Counted from the stretch's first letter, positions 7,335 through 16,674 are shown. The stretch is 43,721 bases of DNA from DATAVB01 sp040414495 (GCA_040414495.1 JBEDUI010000210.1:1-43721); one strand, 5' to 3'. The notes: generated by a model not told the origin, from the letters alone. Made by a program: numbers and translations.

Positions 7335-8481
7335 TCGCGGTCTGCGGTTGACCAACGGTCAATTGCTTGCCCAGCCACTCCAAAGCTCCGGGCAGTGCCA
7401 GATTCCAGGTCTGGAAATTGTGCCCACCGGTTTTCACGACGACCTGAGTAACGGTGTCCGGTGGATGTATCCGGGCCGCGAACTGTCGGTCGGCGCGGAC
7501 CTCGTGACCGTCCGGAATGGACCCGAACAAATAGAACCGTAACGGCGCCGAGGGTTTCCTTATGGTGTGCATCGGCGTATTCGCGGCCCGCAGCGCAGCA
7601 TCGCCCTTGTACAGGTTTCCGGTGGTGATATCGGTGGTGGGATGGAAATAGCCGGACATGCTCACAGCCGCTGAAAATACCGAAGAATTGCGTATGGCCG
7701 TATTTACCGCGCAGTAACCACCGGTCGAATATCCCAGGATTCCCCAGCCCGATCGATTGGGTATGGTTCGAAATTGCTGATCGATCGCCTGCGGAACGTC
7801 CTGGCCGATATATGTTCCGGCCTGGGCGCCGCCCATGGCATCAACACATTCGCTGTCCGCTCCGGCGACCGGGTTCTGGGTCGGCATCACCACGATCATC
7901 GGCGGAATCCGGTGGGTCGCGATGAGATGGTGCAGTACGGCGGCCACGTCCATGGCGTGCAGCCAGGTGTGTGGTGTGCCCGGGTAGCCGTCGGCCAGCT
8001 CAACCACCGGAAACCGGCGCGCCGGCTGGGTCCGGTCGAAATAGGCGGCCGGCAGGTAGATATCGGCCGGCAGGTCGTAGCCGGTCCGTTGCCCGAGGAT
8101 CGCGGTTTCGATGATCAGCCCGTGCTGGAGTGGCAGCTTCACCTGCTCCCACGGGTGCGGGCTGTGCTCATCGGCCGCGATGACGCCGACGTACGCAGTG
8201 GGTACCGGCACTGGCGGCGCCGGCGGTTTGCCGCCGATCGCGGTGAACAACTCTCTCGGCGTCGTGTAGAAGGCGGCCTGGGCGTTGATCACCGCGGCCA
8301 GGGTCGCGGTGATCAGCAGCTGCGTAGCGAGCAGACCGGTGAGCCGGCGGACCAGTTTGAGCCGTTGCCATTCCCAGGTCACCACCGTCGCCACGGCGAA
8401 GCCCATGGCCAGGACGGCCAGCGTCGCGACGAACCACGCGCTGGTGATGTCGACGTTCCAGAAGGGATGTGAGCCGCTCAT
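7234..8481 (-). CDS. Membrane-anchored alpha/beta-hydrolase esterase (esterase D / mycolyltransferase-like)
   Basis: 415 residues. Two hydrophobic helices (about 13-35 and 46-68) precede an extracytoplasmic alpha/beta-hydrolase of the esterase-D/antigen-85 superfamily. The nucleophile elbow is GYSTGG (S252) and the probable catalytic histidine is in TGGHNF. Such proteins act on cell-envelope or secreted esters, and the substrate here is unknown. ATG 8481 is preferred over ATG 8517 because it gives the shorter cytoplasmic start, but neither has a good ribosome site. The last 33 codons overlap the end of the opposite-strand phosphotransferase gene. That tail is proline- and arginine-rich and lies beyond the usual fold, so it may be a recent C-terminal extension. 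Confidence 0.8.
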   Translation of the reverse strand: MSGSHPFWNVDITSAWFVATLAVLAMGFAVATVVTWEWQRLKLVRRLTGLLATQLLITATLAAVINAQAAFYTTPRELFTAIGGKPPAPPVPVPTAYVGVIAADEHSPHPWEQVKLPLQHGLIIETAILGQRTGYDLPADIYLPAAYFDRTQPARRFPVVELADGYPGTPHTWLHAMDVAAVLHHLIATHRIPPMIVVMPTQNPVAGADSECVDAMGGAQAGTYIGQDVPQAIDQQFRTIPNRSGWGILGYSTGGYCAVNTAIRNSSVFSAAVSMSGYFHPTTDITTGNLYKGDAALRAANTPMHTIRKPSAPLRFYLFGSIPDGHEVRADRQFAARIHPPDTVTQVVVKTGGHNFQTWNLALPGALEWLGKQLTVGQPQTAISKIHPITGRTPAVAHQPVIPRSGPGTGRRFPN

Positions 8482-8939
8482 CGCGTGCACCGAACCCGCC
8501 GGCGGCCCGCTCCGCATAACTGGACCGGCGCGGCGGAGCGGGCGCCCGGGGTGATGTCGCAGACCGGCGGACGGTGAGCCGGCCGACCGGGGAGCGGCGC
8601 GGTCTCCGCCGGCGGTCGATCGACAACGGTGCGGGGGGACTGAAGCCGCACCGCCGTGCCGATCGGACAGCTGGGCCAGGCGAGACCTGCTGAAATCTGC
8701 GGGTTGACGCCCTGCTCAGCAGCTCCCGCCATGGCCGTGACCGCCCCTCCCCGTTATCGGCACCCCATAACGATGCGACGGCAACCCGGTCGGACACAGC
8801 CCTCAACCGGTTGGTTCGGCCCCGCCGACCGGCGGGAGACCCGCTGCCCGGCTGGGCCAGTTCCGACCAAAGACCGTCTCCAGGCAGCCGCCTCGGACCG
8901 TAAAGTTGCGTTCAAGATGGGTGACGAGATGGGTGCGCT
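8482..8939. promoter_or_regulatory. Divergent intergenic region between esterase and response regulator
   Basis: 458 bp without a supported gene, carrying the upstream regions of both neighbours. I see a perfect 7 bp inverted repeat GGTGCGG/CCGCACC at 8628-8652 and a 10 bp palindrome CAACCGGTTG at 8804-8813. Either could be an operator; I found no convincing promoter pair. Confidence 0.4.
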
Positions 8940-9596
8940 GTGATCCGGGTCATGGTCGTCGACGACGAGATGCTGGTGCGGTCCGGCTTCCGGCTGATCC
9001 TCGAGTCGGCCGGCGATATCCAGGTCGTGGCCGACTGCGATGGCGTGCAGGCCATCGTCGAGGCGGAGCTGCACCGGCCTGATGTGGTGCTGCTCGACAT
9101 CCGTATGCCCACTGTGGACGGTTTGACCGTTCTGCGGCAGCTGCGGGCCTGGCGCACGCCGCCGGTGGTGGCGATGCTGACCACGTTCGACGCCGACGAG
9201 CACGTGGCCAGCGCGCTGCGGTCGGGCGCGGCCGGGTTCCTACTCAAGGACACAGAGCCCGAGCAGCTGCTGCACTCGGTCCGGGTGCTTGCCTCCGGCG
9301 GCAGCGTGCTGTCCCCGGCGGTGACCCGTACCGTCATCGGCGGCTACCTCGGCTCCGGGGCCGACCCGGTGGTCGCGGACCGGGTCTCGGACATGACCGA
9401 ACGGGAGCGTGAGGTGCTGGCGCTCATCGGGGCTGGACTGTCCAATTCGGACATCGGTAAACGGCTGTACCTGAGCATGGCCACGGTCAAGGACTACGTC
9501 AGCGCGGTGCTGACCAAGCTCGGTGTGGCCAATCGCGTACAGGCGGCGGTGATCGCCCACCAGACCGGGCTTGCCACCACCAGCGAGCAGAAATGA
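8940..9596 (+). CDS. NarL/LuxR-family response regulator
   Basis: 218 residues. Receiver domain 1-120 has acidic pocket DDE at 8-10, phosphoacceptor D53 (LLDIRMP) and conserved K103 (LLKD). A GerE/LuxR helix-turn-helix (LTEREREVLALI ... SMATVKDYVSAVLTKL) fills residues 150-215. It starts at GTG 8940; ATG 8952 is an alternative. It overlaps the histidine kinase start by 4 bp (ATGA), so the pair is co-expressed. The regulator-before-kinase order is reversed from the more common arrangement. The divergent esterase gene is a plausible target by position only. Confidence 0.92.
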   Translation: MIRVMVVDDEMLVRSGFRLILESAGDIQVVADCDGVQAIVEAELHRPDVVLLDIRMPTVDGLTVLRQLRAWRTPPVVAMLTTFDADEHVASALRSGAAGFLLKDTEPEQLLHSVRVLASGGSVLSPAVTRTVIGGYLGSGADPVVADRVSDMTEREREVLALIGAGLSNSDIGKRLYLSMATVKDYVSAVLTKLGVANRVQAAVIAHQTGLATTSEQK

Positions 9597-10720
9597 CCTC
9601 GACCCAACTCCCGCAGGGCATCCGACTGCTGGCGTTGGACATCGCCGCGGTGATGGTGTCGTTCCTGGACGTGATCCTGCAGGCCCGGCCCACCCCGACG
9701 GTCGCGTTCGGGCTGTCGATGGTCGCGGTGGCGGGCGTCGGGTTGTGCCCGTTCCTGCCGCGTACGGCGTTGTTGCTGACGCTGCCCGGATTGTTCGATG
9801 GGTTCGCGTTCCTGGCGCCGATGATCGCGTTGTTCGCGGTGGCCGTGCTGGTACGCCAGCGGTGGCAGATCTGGGCCTGCTCGGCGCTGACGGTGGCCGG
9901 CAACTTCCTGCCCTGGCCGCCGCGGGCGTTGGACGACATCCCTGAAACGACCTTGGCGCTGTCGCTGATCTATGCGTTTCTGGTCGGGGTGGCGCCGGTC
10001 GCGCTGGGCCTGCTGGTGCAGGCGCGCCGGGAGTTGTCGACCCGGCTGGCCGAGCTGACCACCAGCCGCGATCGGGAACAGCAACTGGTTACCGAATCGG
10101 CGTTGGCCAAGGAACGCGCCCAGCTGGCCCGTGAGATGCACGACGTGGTGTCGCACCAGGTCAGCCTGATCGCGGTACAGGCCGGGGCGCTGCAGGTGAC
10201 GGCGTCCGATCCGCCGGTACGGGAGGCGGCCCGGACCATCCGCCAGCTGTCGGTGAAAACGTTGGAGGAGTTGCGGCACATGGTCGACGTGCTGCGGGCC
10301 GCCGGCAGCCGGACCGGTGAGCTGGCCCCACAGCCACGGCTGGCCGACATCCCGCGGCTGATCGAGACCAGCGGCGTCGCCGCCGTAACCGTCATCGATC
10401 CACGGCTGAACGGTCAACGCTGGCCGGACACGGTGGAGCGGGCGGCCTACCGAACGGTCCAGGAGGCGTTGACCAACGTCCGCAAGCACGCGGCCGGGGC
10501 CAAGGTCGAGGTCCGGCTCAGCGCCTACGACGGGGCGCTCGAGGTGGAGGTCATCAACGGCCCGCCGCCGTCGGTGGTCCCGGCCGAGCGGCTGCCCGGC
10601 GGCGGTCATGGCCTGCTCGGGTTGCGGGAGCGGGCCGAGTTGCTGGGCGGCAGCCTGCTGGCCGGGCCTACGGAGGAGCGCGGGTTTGCCGTGAAGGGCG
10701 TTTTCCGGTCGTCGATCTGA
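9593..10720 (+). CDS. DesK/NarX-type sensor histidine kinase
   Basis: 375 residues. The N-terminal 145 residues hold four to six membrane helices with no large extracellular sensor, as in intramembrane-sensing kinases. The HisKA_3 dimerisation domain carries the phospho-acceptor H183 in REMHDVVSHQVSLIAV. The HATPase domain shows the N box (VQEALTNVRKHA) and a glycine-rich GGGHGLLGLRER box. It is the partner of the overlapping response regulator. The stimulus is unknown; cell-envelope stress is the usual theme for this topology. Confidence 0.92.
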   Translation: MTSTQLPQGIRLLALDIAAVMVSFLDVILQARPTPTVAFGLSMVAVAGVGLCPFLPRTALLLTLPGLFDGFAFLAPMIALFAVAVLVRQRWQIWACSALTVAGNFLPWPPRALDDIPETTLALSLIYAFLVGVAPVALGLLVQARRELSTRLAELTTSRDREQQLVTESALAKERAQLAREMHDVVSHQVSLIAVQAGALQVTASDPPVREAARTIRQLSVKTLEELRHMVDVLRAAGSRTGELAPQPRLADIPRLIETSGVAAVTVIDPRLNGQRWPDTVERAAYRTVQEALTNVRKHAAGAKVEVRLSAYDGALEVEVINGPPPSVVPAERLPGGGHGLLGLRERAELLGGSLLAGPTEERGFAVKGVFRSSI

Positions 10721-10771
10721 GCCTGTTGTCCGCTCGAATTGTCGGTGGGCTGCCCTAGCGTTCGCGGCAGC

Positions 10772-10802
10772 TTGACGACCGCACCCTGATGAGTTCTACT
10801 AA
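10772..10802 (+). promoter_or_regulatory. Candidate promoter of the HEPN gene
   Basis: TTGACG at 10772-10777 with TCTACT (17 bp spacing) or TACTAA (19 bp spacing) as the -10 element. The LexA box begins only a few bases further on, so bound repressor would cover the transcription start. Confidence 0.5.
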
Positions 10803-10805
10803 GTA

Positions 10806-10821
10806 TCGAACGTACGTTCGA
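10806..10821. promoter_or_regulatory. LexA binding site (SOS box)
   Basis: TCGAACGTACGTTCGA is a perfect 16 bp palindrome and an exact match to the actinobacterial/Bacillus-type LexA consensus TCGAAC-N4-GTTCGA. It lies 88 bp before the HEPN gene start and just downstream of a TTGACG-type promoter, the expected position for repression. DNA damage should induce the HEPN gene and possibly the downstream ligA. Confidence 0.85.
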
Positions 10822-10909
10822 AAGATCTGTCGGGGCGTCCGGACCTCGACCCCCGGCGCCCCGGCAGATCCGTAAGTCAGCTCGGCACCGACGTAAAGAG
10901 AGGTTTCCG

Positions 10910-11353
10910 ATGTCGGCACTGCCTTCCGTCGCCCTGCGACCGCCGCCGTCCCGATCGGTGGCCAGCATGCTCGCTGCCGCTCGCTCCTGCCTGCGTGATG
11001 CGGACGAGGCGCAGGCGCCGGCCGACCGCTATGTCGCCGCCCACCTGTCCGCGTTGCGGACCGCGGCCGCGGTGCTGGCGGCGCGGGCCCAGCCCGCGAC
11101 CGGCAAGCGGGCCAGCCGACCAACCAGCGCCTGGGTGCTGCTCTCGGCGTTGGCGCCCGAATTGGCCGAGTGGGCGGCGTTCTTCGCGGCCGGCGCGGCC
11201 AAGCGTCAGGCGGCCGAGGCCGGCGCGACCAGTTCGGTCAGTCAGCGCGAGGCGGACGATCTGATGCGGGATGCCGAGACGTTCCTGGCCGTCGTGACAT
11301 CGATGCTGGCCGACGAGTGGCGGGAGCGGCCGCGGTTGCGTGCGGTGAGTTGA
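10910..11353 (+). CDS. SAV_6107-type HEPN domain protein, predicted SOS-induced
   Basis: 147-residue, alanine-rich, all-helical protein resembling the actinobacterial SAV_6107 HEPN family. HEPN domains include ribonucleases and nucleic-acid-associated helical bundles. The canonical RxxxxH ribonuclease motif is not seen, so an inactive or structural role is as likely as catalysis. From memory, this family tends to occur near DNA repair genes. Here it sits behind a perfect LexA box and 102 bp before ligA. The start ATG 10910 has AGAGAGG upstream. Confidence 0.75.
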   Translation: MSALPSVALRPPPSRSVASMLAAARSCLRDADEAQAPADRYVAAHLSALRTAAAVLAARAQPATGKRASRPTSAWVLLSALAPELAEWAAFFAAGAAKRQAAEAGATSSVSQREADDLMRDAETFLAVVTSMLADEWRERPRLRAVS

Positions 11354-11455
11354 CCGGCTGGGTGCGGTCAGAATGTCGGCGGCTGTCACTACTCTCTGTG
11401 GGTACGAGCCGTGCAGAATCACGGTCTTCGATATCGCAGACAGGGAGGGACCGGC

Positions 11456-13606
11456 ATGGCGGACGACCAAATCCCGGACACAGCGCCGACGGATCAGATC
11501 GCCGAGCCATCAGCCGGTGTGCGGGAACGGCACACCGTGCTCTCCCGGGAGCTTGATGAGCACCTCTACCGGTACCACGTGTTGGATTCGCCCACGATCA
11601 GCGATGCCGCGTACGACACCCTCATGCGCGAGCTGCAGGGCATCGAGGAGAAATATCCCGAGCTGCGGACCCCGAGCTCGCCGACGCAGCGGGTGGGCGC
11701 TCCGTATTCCACGCTTTTCACCCCGGTTGACCACCTCGAGCGACTGCTCAGCCTGGACAACGTCTTCTCCGAGGAGGAGCTCGCCGCCTGGGCGCTGCGG
11801 GTGGACCGCGAGGCCGGTGACACGCCGAGCTACCTGTGCGAGCTCAAGGTCGACGGGCTCGCGATCGACCTGGTCTACGAGGAGGGCCGGCTGGTCCGGG
11901 CCGCGACCCGGGGTGATGGGCGTACCGGTGAGGATGTCACGCCGAATGTGCGCACGATCGCCGATGTGCCGGCGCAGTTGACCGGCACCGATATCCCGCC
12001 GCTGCTGGAGGTACGCGGCGAGGTCTATCTGCCGGTCGCCGAATTCGCCGAGCTGAATGCTTCGCTGGTCGAGGCGGGCAAGGCGCCGTTCGCCAATCCG
12101 CGTAATTCGGCCGCCGGTTCGCTGCGGCAGAAAGACCCCCGGGTGACCGCGCGGCGGGCGTTGCGGATGGTCGTGCATGGCGTCGGCGCGCATCAGGGGG
12201 TGGAGCCCGAGCGGCAGTCGCAGTGGTACGAGCTGATGGGCGGCTGGGGACTACCGGTCAGCTCGCATTATCTGGTCGTGCCGACCCTGGATGACGTTCG
12301 CAAGCGCATCGCGTATTTCGGCGAGCACCGGCATTCGGTCGACCACGAGATCGACGGCATCGTGGTGAAGGTCGACGAGATCGCGTTGCAGCGCCGGCTC
12401 GGTGCGACCGCGCGAGCGCCGCGCTGGGCCATCGCGTACAAATACCCGCCCGAGGAGGTCACCACCAAGCTGCTCGATATCCGGGTGAACGTCGGCCGGA
12501 CCGGGCGGGTGACGCCCTATGGCGTGATGACCCCTGTGAAGGTCGCCGGCTCGACCGTGGGAACGGCCACGTTGCACAACGCCGATGAGGTCCGGCGCAA
12601 GGGCGTGCTGATCGGTGACACCGTGGTGCTGCGTAAGGCCGGTGACGTGATTCCCGAGATCGTCGGGCCGATGACCGACTTGCGGGACGGTTCGGAGCAC
12701 GCGTTCGTGATGCCGGTCCGCTGCCCGGAATGCGGCACCACGTTGCGACGGGAAAAAGAGAGCGACATCGATATCCGTTGCCCGAATACCCGGTCCTGTC
12801 CGGCGCAGTTGCGGGAGCGGATTTTCCATCTGGCCGGGCGTGGCGCGTTCGATATCGAGGTCCTGGGGTACGAGGCGGCGGTCGCGCTGTTGGATTCCGG
12901 TCTGCTGACCGATGAGGGCGACGTTTTCCGGTTGACCGCCGAGTCGCTGGAGCGTTCGGAGTTTTTCGTCAAGAAAGGCGGCGGTCTGAAGGCCAACGCG
13001 GCCAAGCTGCTGGAAAATCTCGAGCAGGCCAAGCATCGTCCACTGTGGAGAGTCCTGGTCGCCTTGTCGATCCGGCATGTCGGACCGACCGCGGCGCAGG
13101 CGCTGGCCCGGGAAATGCGTTCGCTCGACCGTATTGCCGCGGCCAGCGAGGAGGAATTGGCCGCGGTCGACGGGGTTGGTCCGACGATCGGTGAGGCCGT
13201 GGTGGAGTGGTTCGCCGTCGACTGGCACCGCGAGGTCGTCGAGAAGTGGCGCGCGGCCGGTGTCGAATTGGAGGAGGCCGGGGCCGACGATGCGCCGCGG
13301 CCATTGGCCGGCATCACGGTCGTGATCACCGGCAGCCTCTCGGACTACAGCCGCGACTCGGCGACCGAGGCCGTGCAGACCCGCGGCGGCAAGGTGACCG
13401 GGTCGGTGTCGAAGAAGACCCATTTCCTGATCGCCGGTGACAACCCGGGCAGCAAGTACGACAAGGCGGTCTCGTTGAAGATCCCGGTTCTCGACGATGC
13501 CGGCTTGGCGGTGCTGCTCGATCGCGGTCCGGACGCGGCGCGTGAGGTAGCCGAAACGCCGGCTGAGACAGGTCCAGAGCCAGGTTCAGAAGCAGCGGAG
13601 GAGTGA
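11456..13606 (+). CDS. ligA: NAD+-dependent DNA ligase LigA
   Basis: 716 residues with the full domain order: Ia domain (HLYRYHVLD ... DAAYDTLMREL), adenylation domain with catalytic K131 in ELKVDGLAID, OB fold, four-cysteine zinc finger (CPECG ... CPNTRSC near residues 423-444), helix-hairpin-helix region and C-terminal BRCT domain (near 610-690). It seals nicks in replication and repair. ATG 11456 follows an AGGGAGGGA ribosome site; earlier in-frame codons lack one. The stop overlaps the pabB-pabC GTG start (GTGA). No terminator is visible after the HEPN gene, so the SOS promoter could read into ligA. Confidence 0.98.
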   Translation: MADDQIPDTAPTDQIAEPSAGVRERHTVLSRELDEHLYRYHVLDSPTISDAAYDTLMRELQGIEEKYPELRTPSSPTQRVGAPYSTLFTPVDHLERLLSLDNVFSEEELAAWALRVDREAGDTPSYLCELKVDGLAIDLVYEEGRLVRAATRGDGRTGEDVTPNVRTIADVPAQLTGTDIPPLLEVRGEVYLPVAEFAELNASLVEAGKAPFANPRNSAAGSLRQKDPRVTARRALRMVVHGVGAHQGVEPERQSQWYELMGGWGLPVSSHYLVVPTLDDVRKRIAYFGEHRHSVDHEIDGIVVKVDEIALQRRLGATARAPRWAIAYKYPPEEVTTKLLDIRVNVGRTGRVTPYGVMTPVKVAGSTVGTATLHNADEVRRKGVLIGDTVVLRKAGDVIPEIVGPMTDLRDGSEHAFVMPVRCPECGTTLRREKESDIDIRCPNTRSCPAQLRERIFHLAGRGAFDIEVLGYEAAVALLDSGLLTDEGDVFRLTAESLERSEFFVKKGGGLKANAAKLLENLEQAKHRPLWRVLVALSIRHVGPTAAQALAREMRSLDRIAAASEEELAAVDGVGPTIGEAVVEWFAVDWHREVVEKWRAAGVELEEAGADDAPRPLAGITVVITGSLSDYSRDSATEAVQTRGGKVTGSVSKKTHFLIAGDNPGSKYDKAVSLKIPVLDDAGLAVLLDRGPDAAREVAETPAETGPEPGSEAAEE

Positions 13607-15876
13607 CACACAAGACCGAGATACGGGCTTTCCGGCTCGCCGGCGACCGGCCGGTCGCCGAGGTGCTGCGCGGATTTGCCGATGACGCCGGTGTGGTGTG
13701 TCTGCGCGGCAGTTGGGCCGGCGGGAGCGATCTGATCGCCTCCGAACCGTTGACCGTCCACAGTGGTCAGGCCGGCGATGTGCCCGCGGCGTGGGCTCCA
13801 GGTGCGGAAGGGTTGCCGGCTCAGGCTGCTGTGTTGACGGCGTTGCGGGAGCAGCCCCTGGTTGTCGGCATACCGCCTGGGCCGCATTACGTCGGCGGCG
13901 GTTGGTTCGGTGTGCTCGGGTACCCGACGGGTCGGGCGTTGCACGGCCTGCCCGACGGATCCGTAGACCGGTCTGACCGGGCGACGTCATTGGACGGGTC
14001 GACGCCGTCGGACTCGTTGGCTTCGTTGGATCGGCCGGGGTTGGACGGGTCGGCGCCTTTGGATCGGCCGGCGAGTTGGCTTGCGTATTACGACCACGTT
14101 TTGCGCTACGACCGGGCCCAGCAGGTTTGGTGGTTCGAAGCGCTGTGGACACCCGAGCGGGCCGCGGAATTGGCCCGTCGGCAGCGCCTGTTCGCCGAAA
14201 GGCTGCGGGCTCCGGCCATTCGCCGGAGCTACTGCGCCGGACCGTTCACCGGCGCCGCCCCGGATCCGCACGTGCAGGCGGTCGAGCGGTGCATCACCCA
14301 TATTCGGGCCGGCGATATCTTCCAGGTCAACATCGCGCTCCGGCTCGACGCGGAGTTCAACGGGTCCACTGTGGACCTGTTCGCCGACGTGTCGGACGAA
14401 TTGCGACCGGCCTTCGGCGCGTACGTGGATACCGGCTCCGGAACGCTGGCCGGGTTCTCACCCGAACTGTTCCTGCGCCGTCGCGGCCGGACCGTCACCA
14501 CCGCGCCGATCAAAGGGACCCGCCCACGTACCGGAATTGCCGACGACCGCGAAGCCGAGGTGCTGCGTGATTCGGTCAAGGACGCCGCGGAGAACGTCAT
14601 GATCGTCGACCTGATGCGCAACGACCTCGGTCGGGTCTGCGGACCGGGCAGTGTCACCGCGCCGGCTCTGCTGGAGATCCAGCCGCATCCGGGCGTCTGG
14701 CATCTCGTCTCGACCGTCGCCGGCGTCCTGCCGGACGGGCTCGACGACGCCGATCTGATCGCGGCCACGTTCCCGCCCGGATCGGTCACCGGCGCGCCCA
14801 AAACCCGGGCCATGCAGCTGATCGACACGTACGAGGACACGCCGCGGCAGGCATTCACCGGATCGGTGGGGTTCGTCAGCCCGGTCTACGGTGCCGAATG
14901 GTCGGTGACGATTCGTAGCTTCGAGATCGGCGCCCGGACGATCACGTTGTGGGCCGGCGGCGGCATTACGGTCGATTCGGTGCCGATCGAGGAGTGGCGG
15001 GAGTGCCTGATCAAGGCGCGGCCGCTGTTGCGGGCGGCCGGGTTTCGGTTGGCCGCCGCGGCGTACCTACGCGGCGAGCCGGCGGCCGAGGTCGATCGAC
15101 CGCCGCAAGTCGTCAGTGCGGGTGGGGCTGCATCGCTGGGTCGGACTGAGTCCTGGTCGCCCGGTTGGCCCGCGGGCTCGGGCGGTGAGCTGCCCGATCC
15201 GGCGGCCGGCGTGTTGGAGACGGTGCTGGTGCGCGGCGGTCACCTGGTTGCATTGGCCGATCACCTTGCGCGGCTGGAACGCTCCTGTCGCGAGCTTTAC
15301 GGCCTGCCGCTGCCGCCCGATCTGATCGCTATGGTGACTGGCCGCGCCGGCGGTTTTAGCGATGCGCGGCTGCGTATTGTCCTCACGCCGGTCGGCGAGC
15401 GGCTCGATGTCGAGGTGACCGTCGCGCCGTTGACGGGCCCGACCGGGGTGCGCCAGCTGGTGACGGCGGACCGACCGGCCGGGGTCTGGCGCCACAAGTA
15501 CGCCGACCGACGCTGGCTCGCGGCCGCCGAACAAGGCGATGCCCTGCCGCTGTTCGTCGACGCCGATGGCCACGTGCTGGAAACCAGTCGTGGCAACGTA
15601 TTCGTCGTCGGCCCGGACGGCTTGCGTACCCCGCCGGCCGACGACGCGATCCTGCCCGGCGTCACCCGCCGGCTGGTCCTCGACGCCGCCTTTGATCTCG
15701 GTATTCCGCTGCGCATCGAACCGGTACCCCTGGCCCTGATCCGTAGCGGCTACGGCGTTTTCACGACCAGCGCGATCAGCCGGCTCACCCACATCGACAT
15801 GCTCGACGGCGAGCCGCTGCCCGCCGCCGGTGAGCTCGAACGCTCGATCGCCGCCGCCATGTGCGTTCGCGAATAA
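13603..15876 (+). CDS. pabB: Fused aminodeoxychorismate synthase component I and 4-amino-4-deoxychorismate lyase (PabB-PabC)
   Basis: 757 residues. Residues 1-115 are an N-terminal lobe, followed by a low-complexity Asp/Ser/Arg linker (about 120-155). Residues 200-485 form the chorismate-binding domain with AGDIFQVNIA, PIKGTRPR, DLMRNDLGRVC, PPGSVTGAPK and AGGGITVDS. After a second linker, residues 535-757 form a class IV aminotransferase fold with PLP lysine in RHKYADR and LETSRGNVF. The protein therefore covers both steps from chorismate to p-aminobenzoate for folate, apart from the glutaminase subunit. The GTG start 13603 overlaps the ligA stop, so it is translationally coupled to a repair gene. 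A hairpin of repeat family B follows its stop. Confidence 0.93.
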   Translation: MTHKTEIRAFRLAGDRPVAEVLRGFADDAGVVCLRGSWAGGSDLIASEPLTVHSGQAGDVPAAWAPGAEGLPAQAAVLTALREQPLVVGIPPGPHYVGGGWFGVLGYPTGRALHGLPDGSVDRSDRATSLDGSTPSDSLASLDRPGLDGSAPLDRPASWLAYYDHVLRYDRAQQVWWFEALWTPERAAELARRQRLFAERLRAPAIRRSYCAGPFTGAAPDPHVQAVERCITHIRAGDIFQVNIALRLDAEFNGSTVDLFADVSDELRPAFGAYVDTGSGTLAGFSPELFLRRRGRTVTTAPIKGTRPRTGIADDREAEVLRDSVKDAAENVMIVDLMRNDLGRVCGPGSVTAPALLEIQPHPGVWHLVSTVAGVLPDGLDDADLIAATFPPGSVTGAPKTRAMQLIDTYEDTPRQAFTGSVGFVSPVYGAEWSVTIRSFEIGARTITLWAGGGITVDSVPIEEWRECLIKARPLLRAAGFRLAAAAYLRGEPAAEVDRPPQVVSAGGAASLGRTESWSPGWPAGSGGELPDPAAGVLETVLVRGGHLVALADHLARLERSCRELYGLPLPPDLIAMVTGRAGGFSDARLRIVLTPVGERLDVEVTVAPLTGPTGVRQLVTADRPAGVWRHKYADRRWLAAAEQGDALPLFVDADGHVLETSRGNVFVVGPDGLRTPPADDAILPGVTRRLVLDAAFDLGIPLRIEPVPLALIRSGYGVFTTSAISRLTHIDMLDGEPLPAAGELERSIAAAMCVRE

Positions 15877-15887
15877 CCGACGTTGAC

Positions 15888-15931
15888 CTTGATGGTGAGT
15901 GAATTCGGTACCGAAACCACTCACGATCATG
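15888..15931. repeat. Intergenic inverted repeat, family B copy 1
   Basis: Arms TGATGGTGAGTG and CACTCACGATCA flank a GGTACC centre. Its partner is the copy at 28123-28178. It sits exactly between two convergent genes (pabB-pabC and the ACT protein), where it could end both transcripts. Confidence 0.65.
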
Positions 15932-15963
15932 ATCCGGCCGGGCGAGCCGTTGGCCGAGCGCCC

Positions 15964-16674
15964 TTACAGGACCGGCTCGTTCGGCGAACCGCTACCGGCC
16001 GGCCGCTGCCCGCCGCGCGCCGTACCGGAAACGATCGTCCCGGCAATCCCGACCAGATGTGCCAACCGGGCGATCTCACCAGACCGGAACACCGGCCCAC
16101 CGGCTCGGCCCAACAGCACCACCGCGCCGTCACCGAACGGGCTGACCGCCAACTCCGTATCCAACGCCCGGAAACTCTCCGGCACCGCGTCGGTCGACTC
16201 GACCACCCGGGCCGGCATCGGATCGAGCGCGAAGTCCGGCAACGTAGCCGCCGCGGCCGCCGGCGCTGCATCACTGGCGGCCAGAACCCGGGCCTGCCCG
16301 TTCTTCTGCTGCACCAAGAGCGACCAGCCGGCGCGGAAGATCCGGGGCAACCCGGCGATTAGTGTCGCCATCGCCTGGTCCGGATCGGAGGTCATCGCCT
16401 CGATCAACTCAAGCTCACGCTGCGTATCCAAGGAACCGGCGTACCGCCGGATCGACTCGACCCAGACGCCTTTGATCGTCTGCGCGGCGCTGATCAACGC
16501 ATCGGGCAACCGGCCCTCAGCCAACTCGACGACCAGGTCGTCGACCGCGATACCGGGCGTGCGCTCGACGACGTCGACGCTCACGATGTCGGCCCCGACC
16601 TGACCGAGTTCGCTGGCAACCGCACCGAGCATGCCTGGCTTGTCAGGCAGCACGATTCGCAGCAGGAATGACAT
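15964..16674 (-). CDS. ACT-domain protein (Rv3013-like)
   Basis: 236 residues with an N-terminal ACT domain (RIVLPDKPGMLGAVASELGQ) that normally binds an amino acid. A second region is predicted alpha/beta (about 85-215) with no catalytic signature. Its position between ligA and gatCAB recalls M. tuberculosis Rv3013, an uncharacterised ACT protein (from memory). ATG 16674 is preferred, with GAGAGG upstream; a TTG lies one codon earlier. It is transcribed away from the beta-propeller gene and towards pabB-pabC. Sensing an amino acid is a reasonable inference; the effector is unknown. Confidence 0.8.
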   Translation of the reverse strand: MSFLLRIVLPDKPGMLGAVASELGQVGADIVSVDVVERTPGIAVDDLVVELAEGRLPDALISAAQTIKGVWVESIRRYAGSLDTQRELELIEAMTSDPDQAMATLIAGLPRIFRAGWSLLVQQKNGQARVLAASDAAPAAAAATLPDFALDPMPARVVESTDAVPESFRALDTELAVSPFGDGAVVLLGRAGGPVFRSGEIARLAHLVGIAGTIVSGTARGGQRPAGSGSPNEPVL

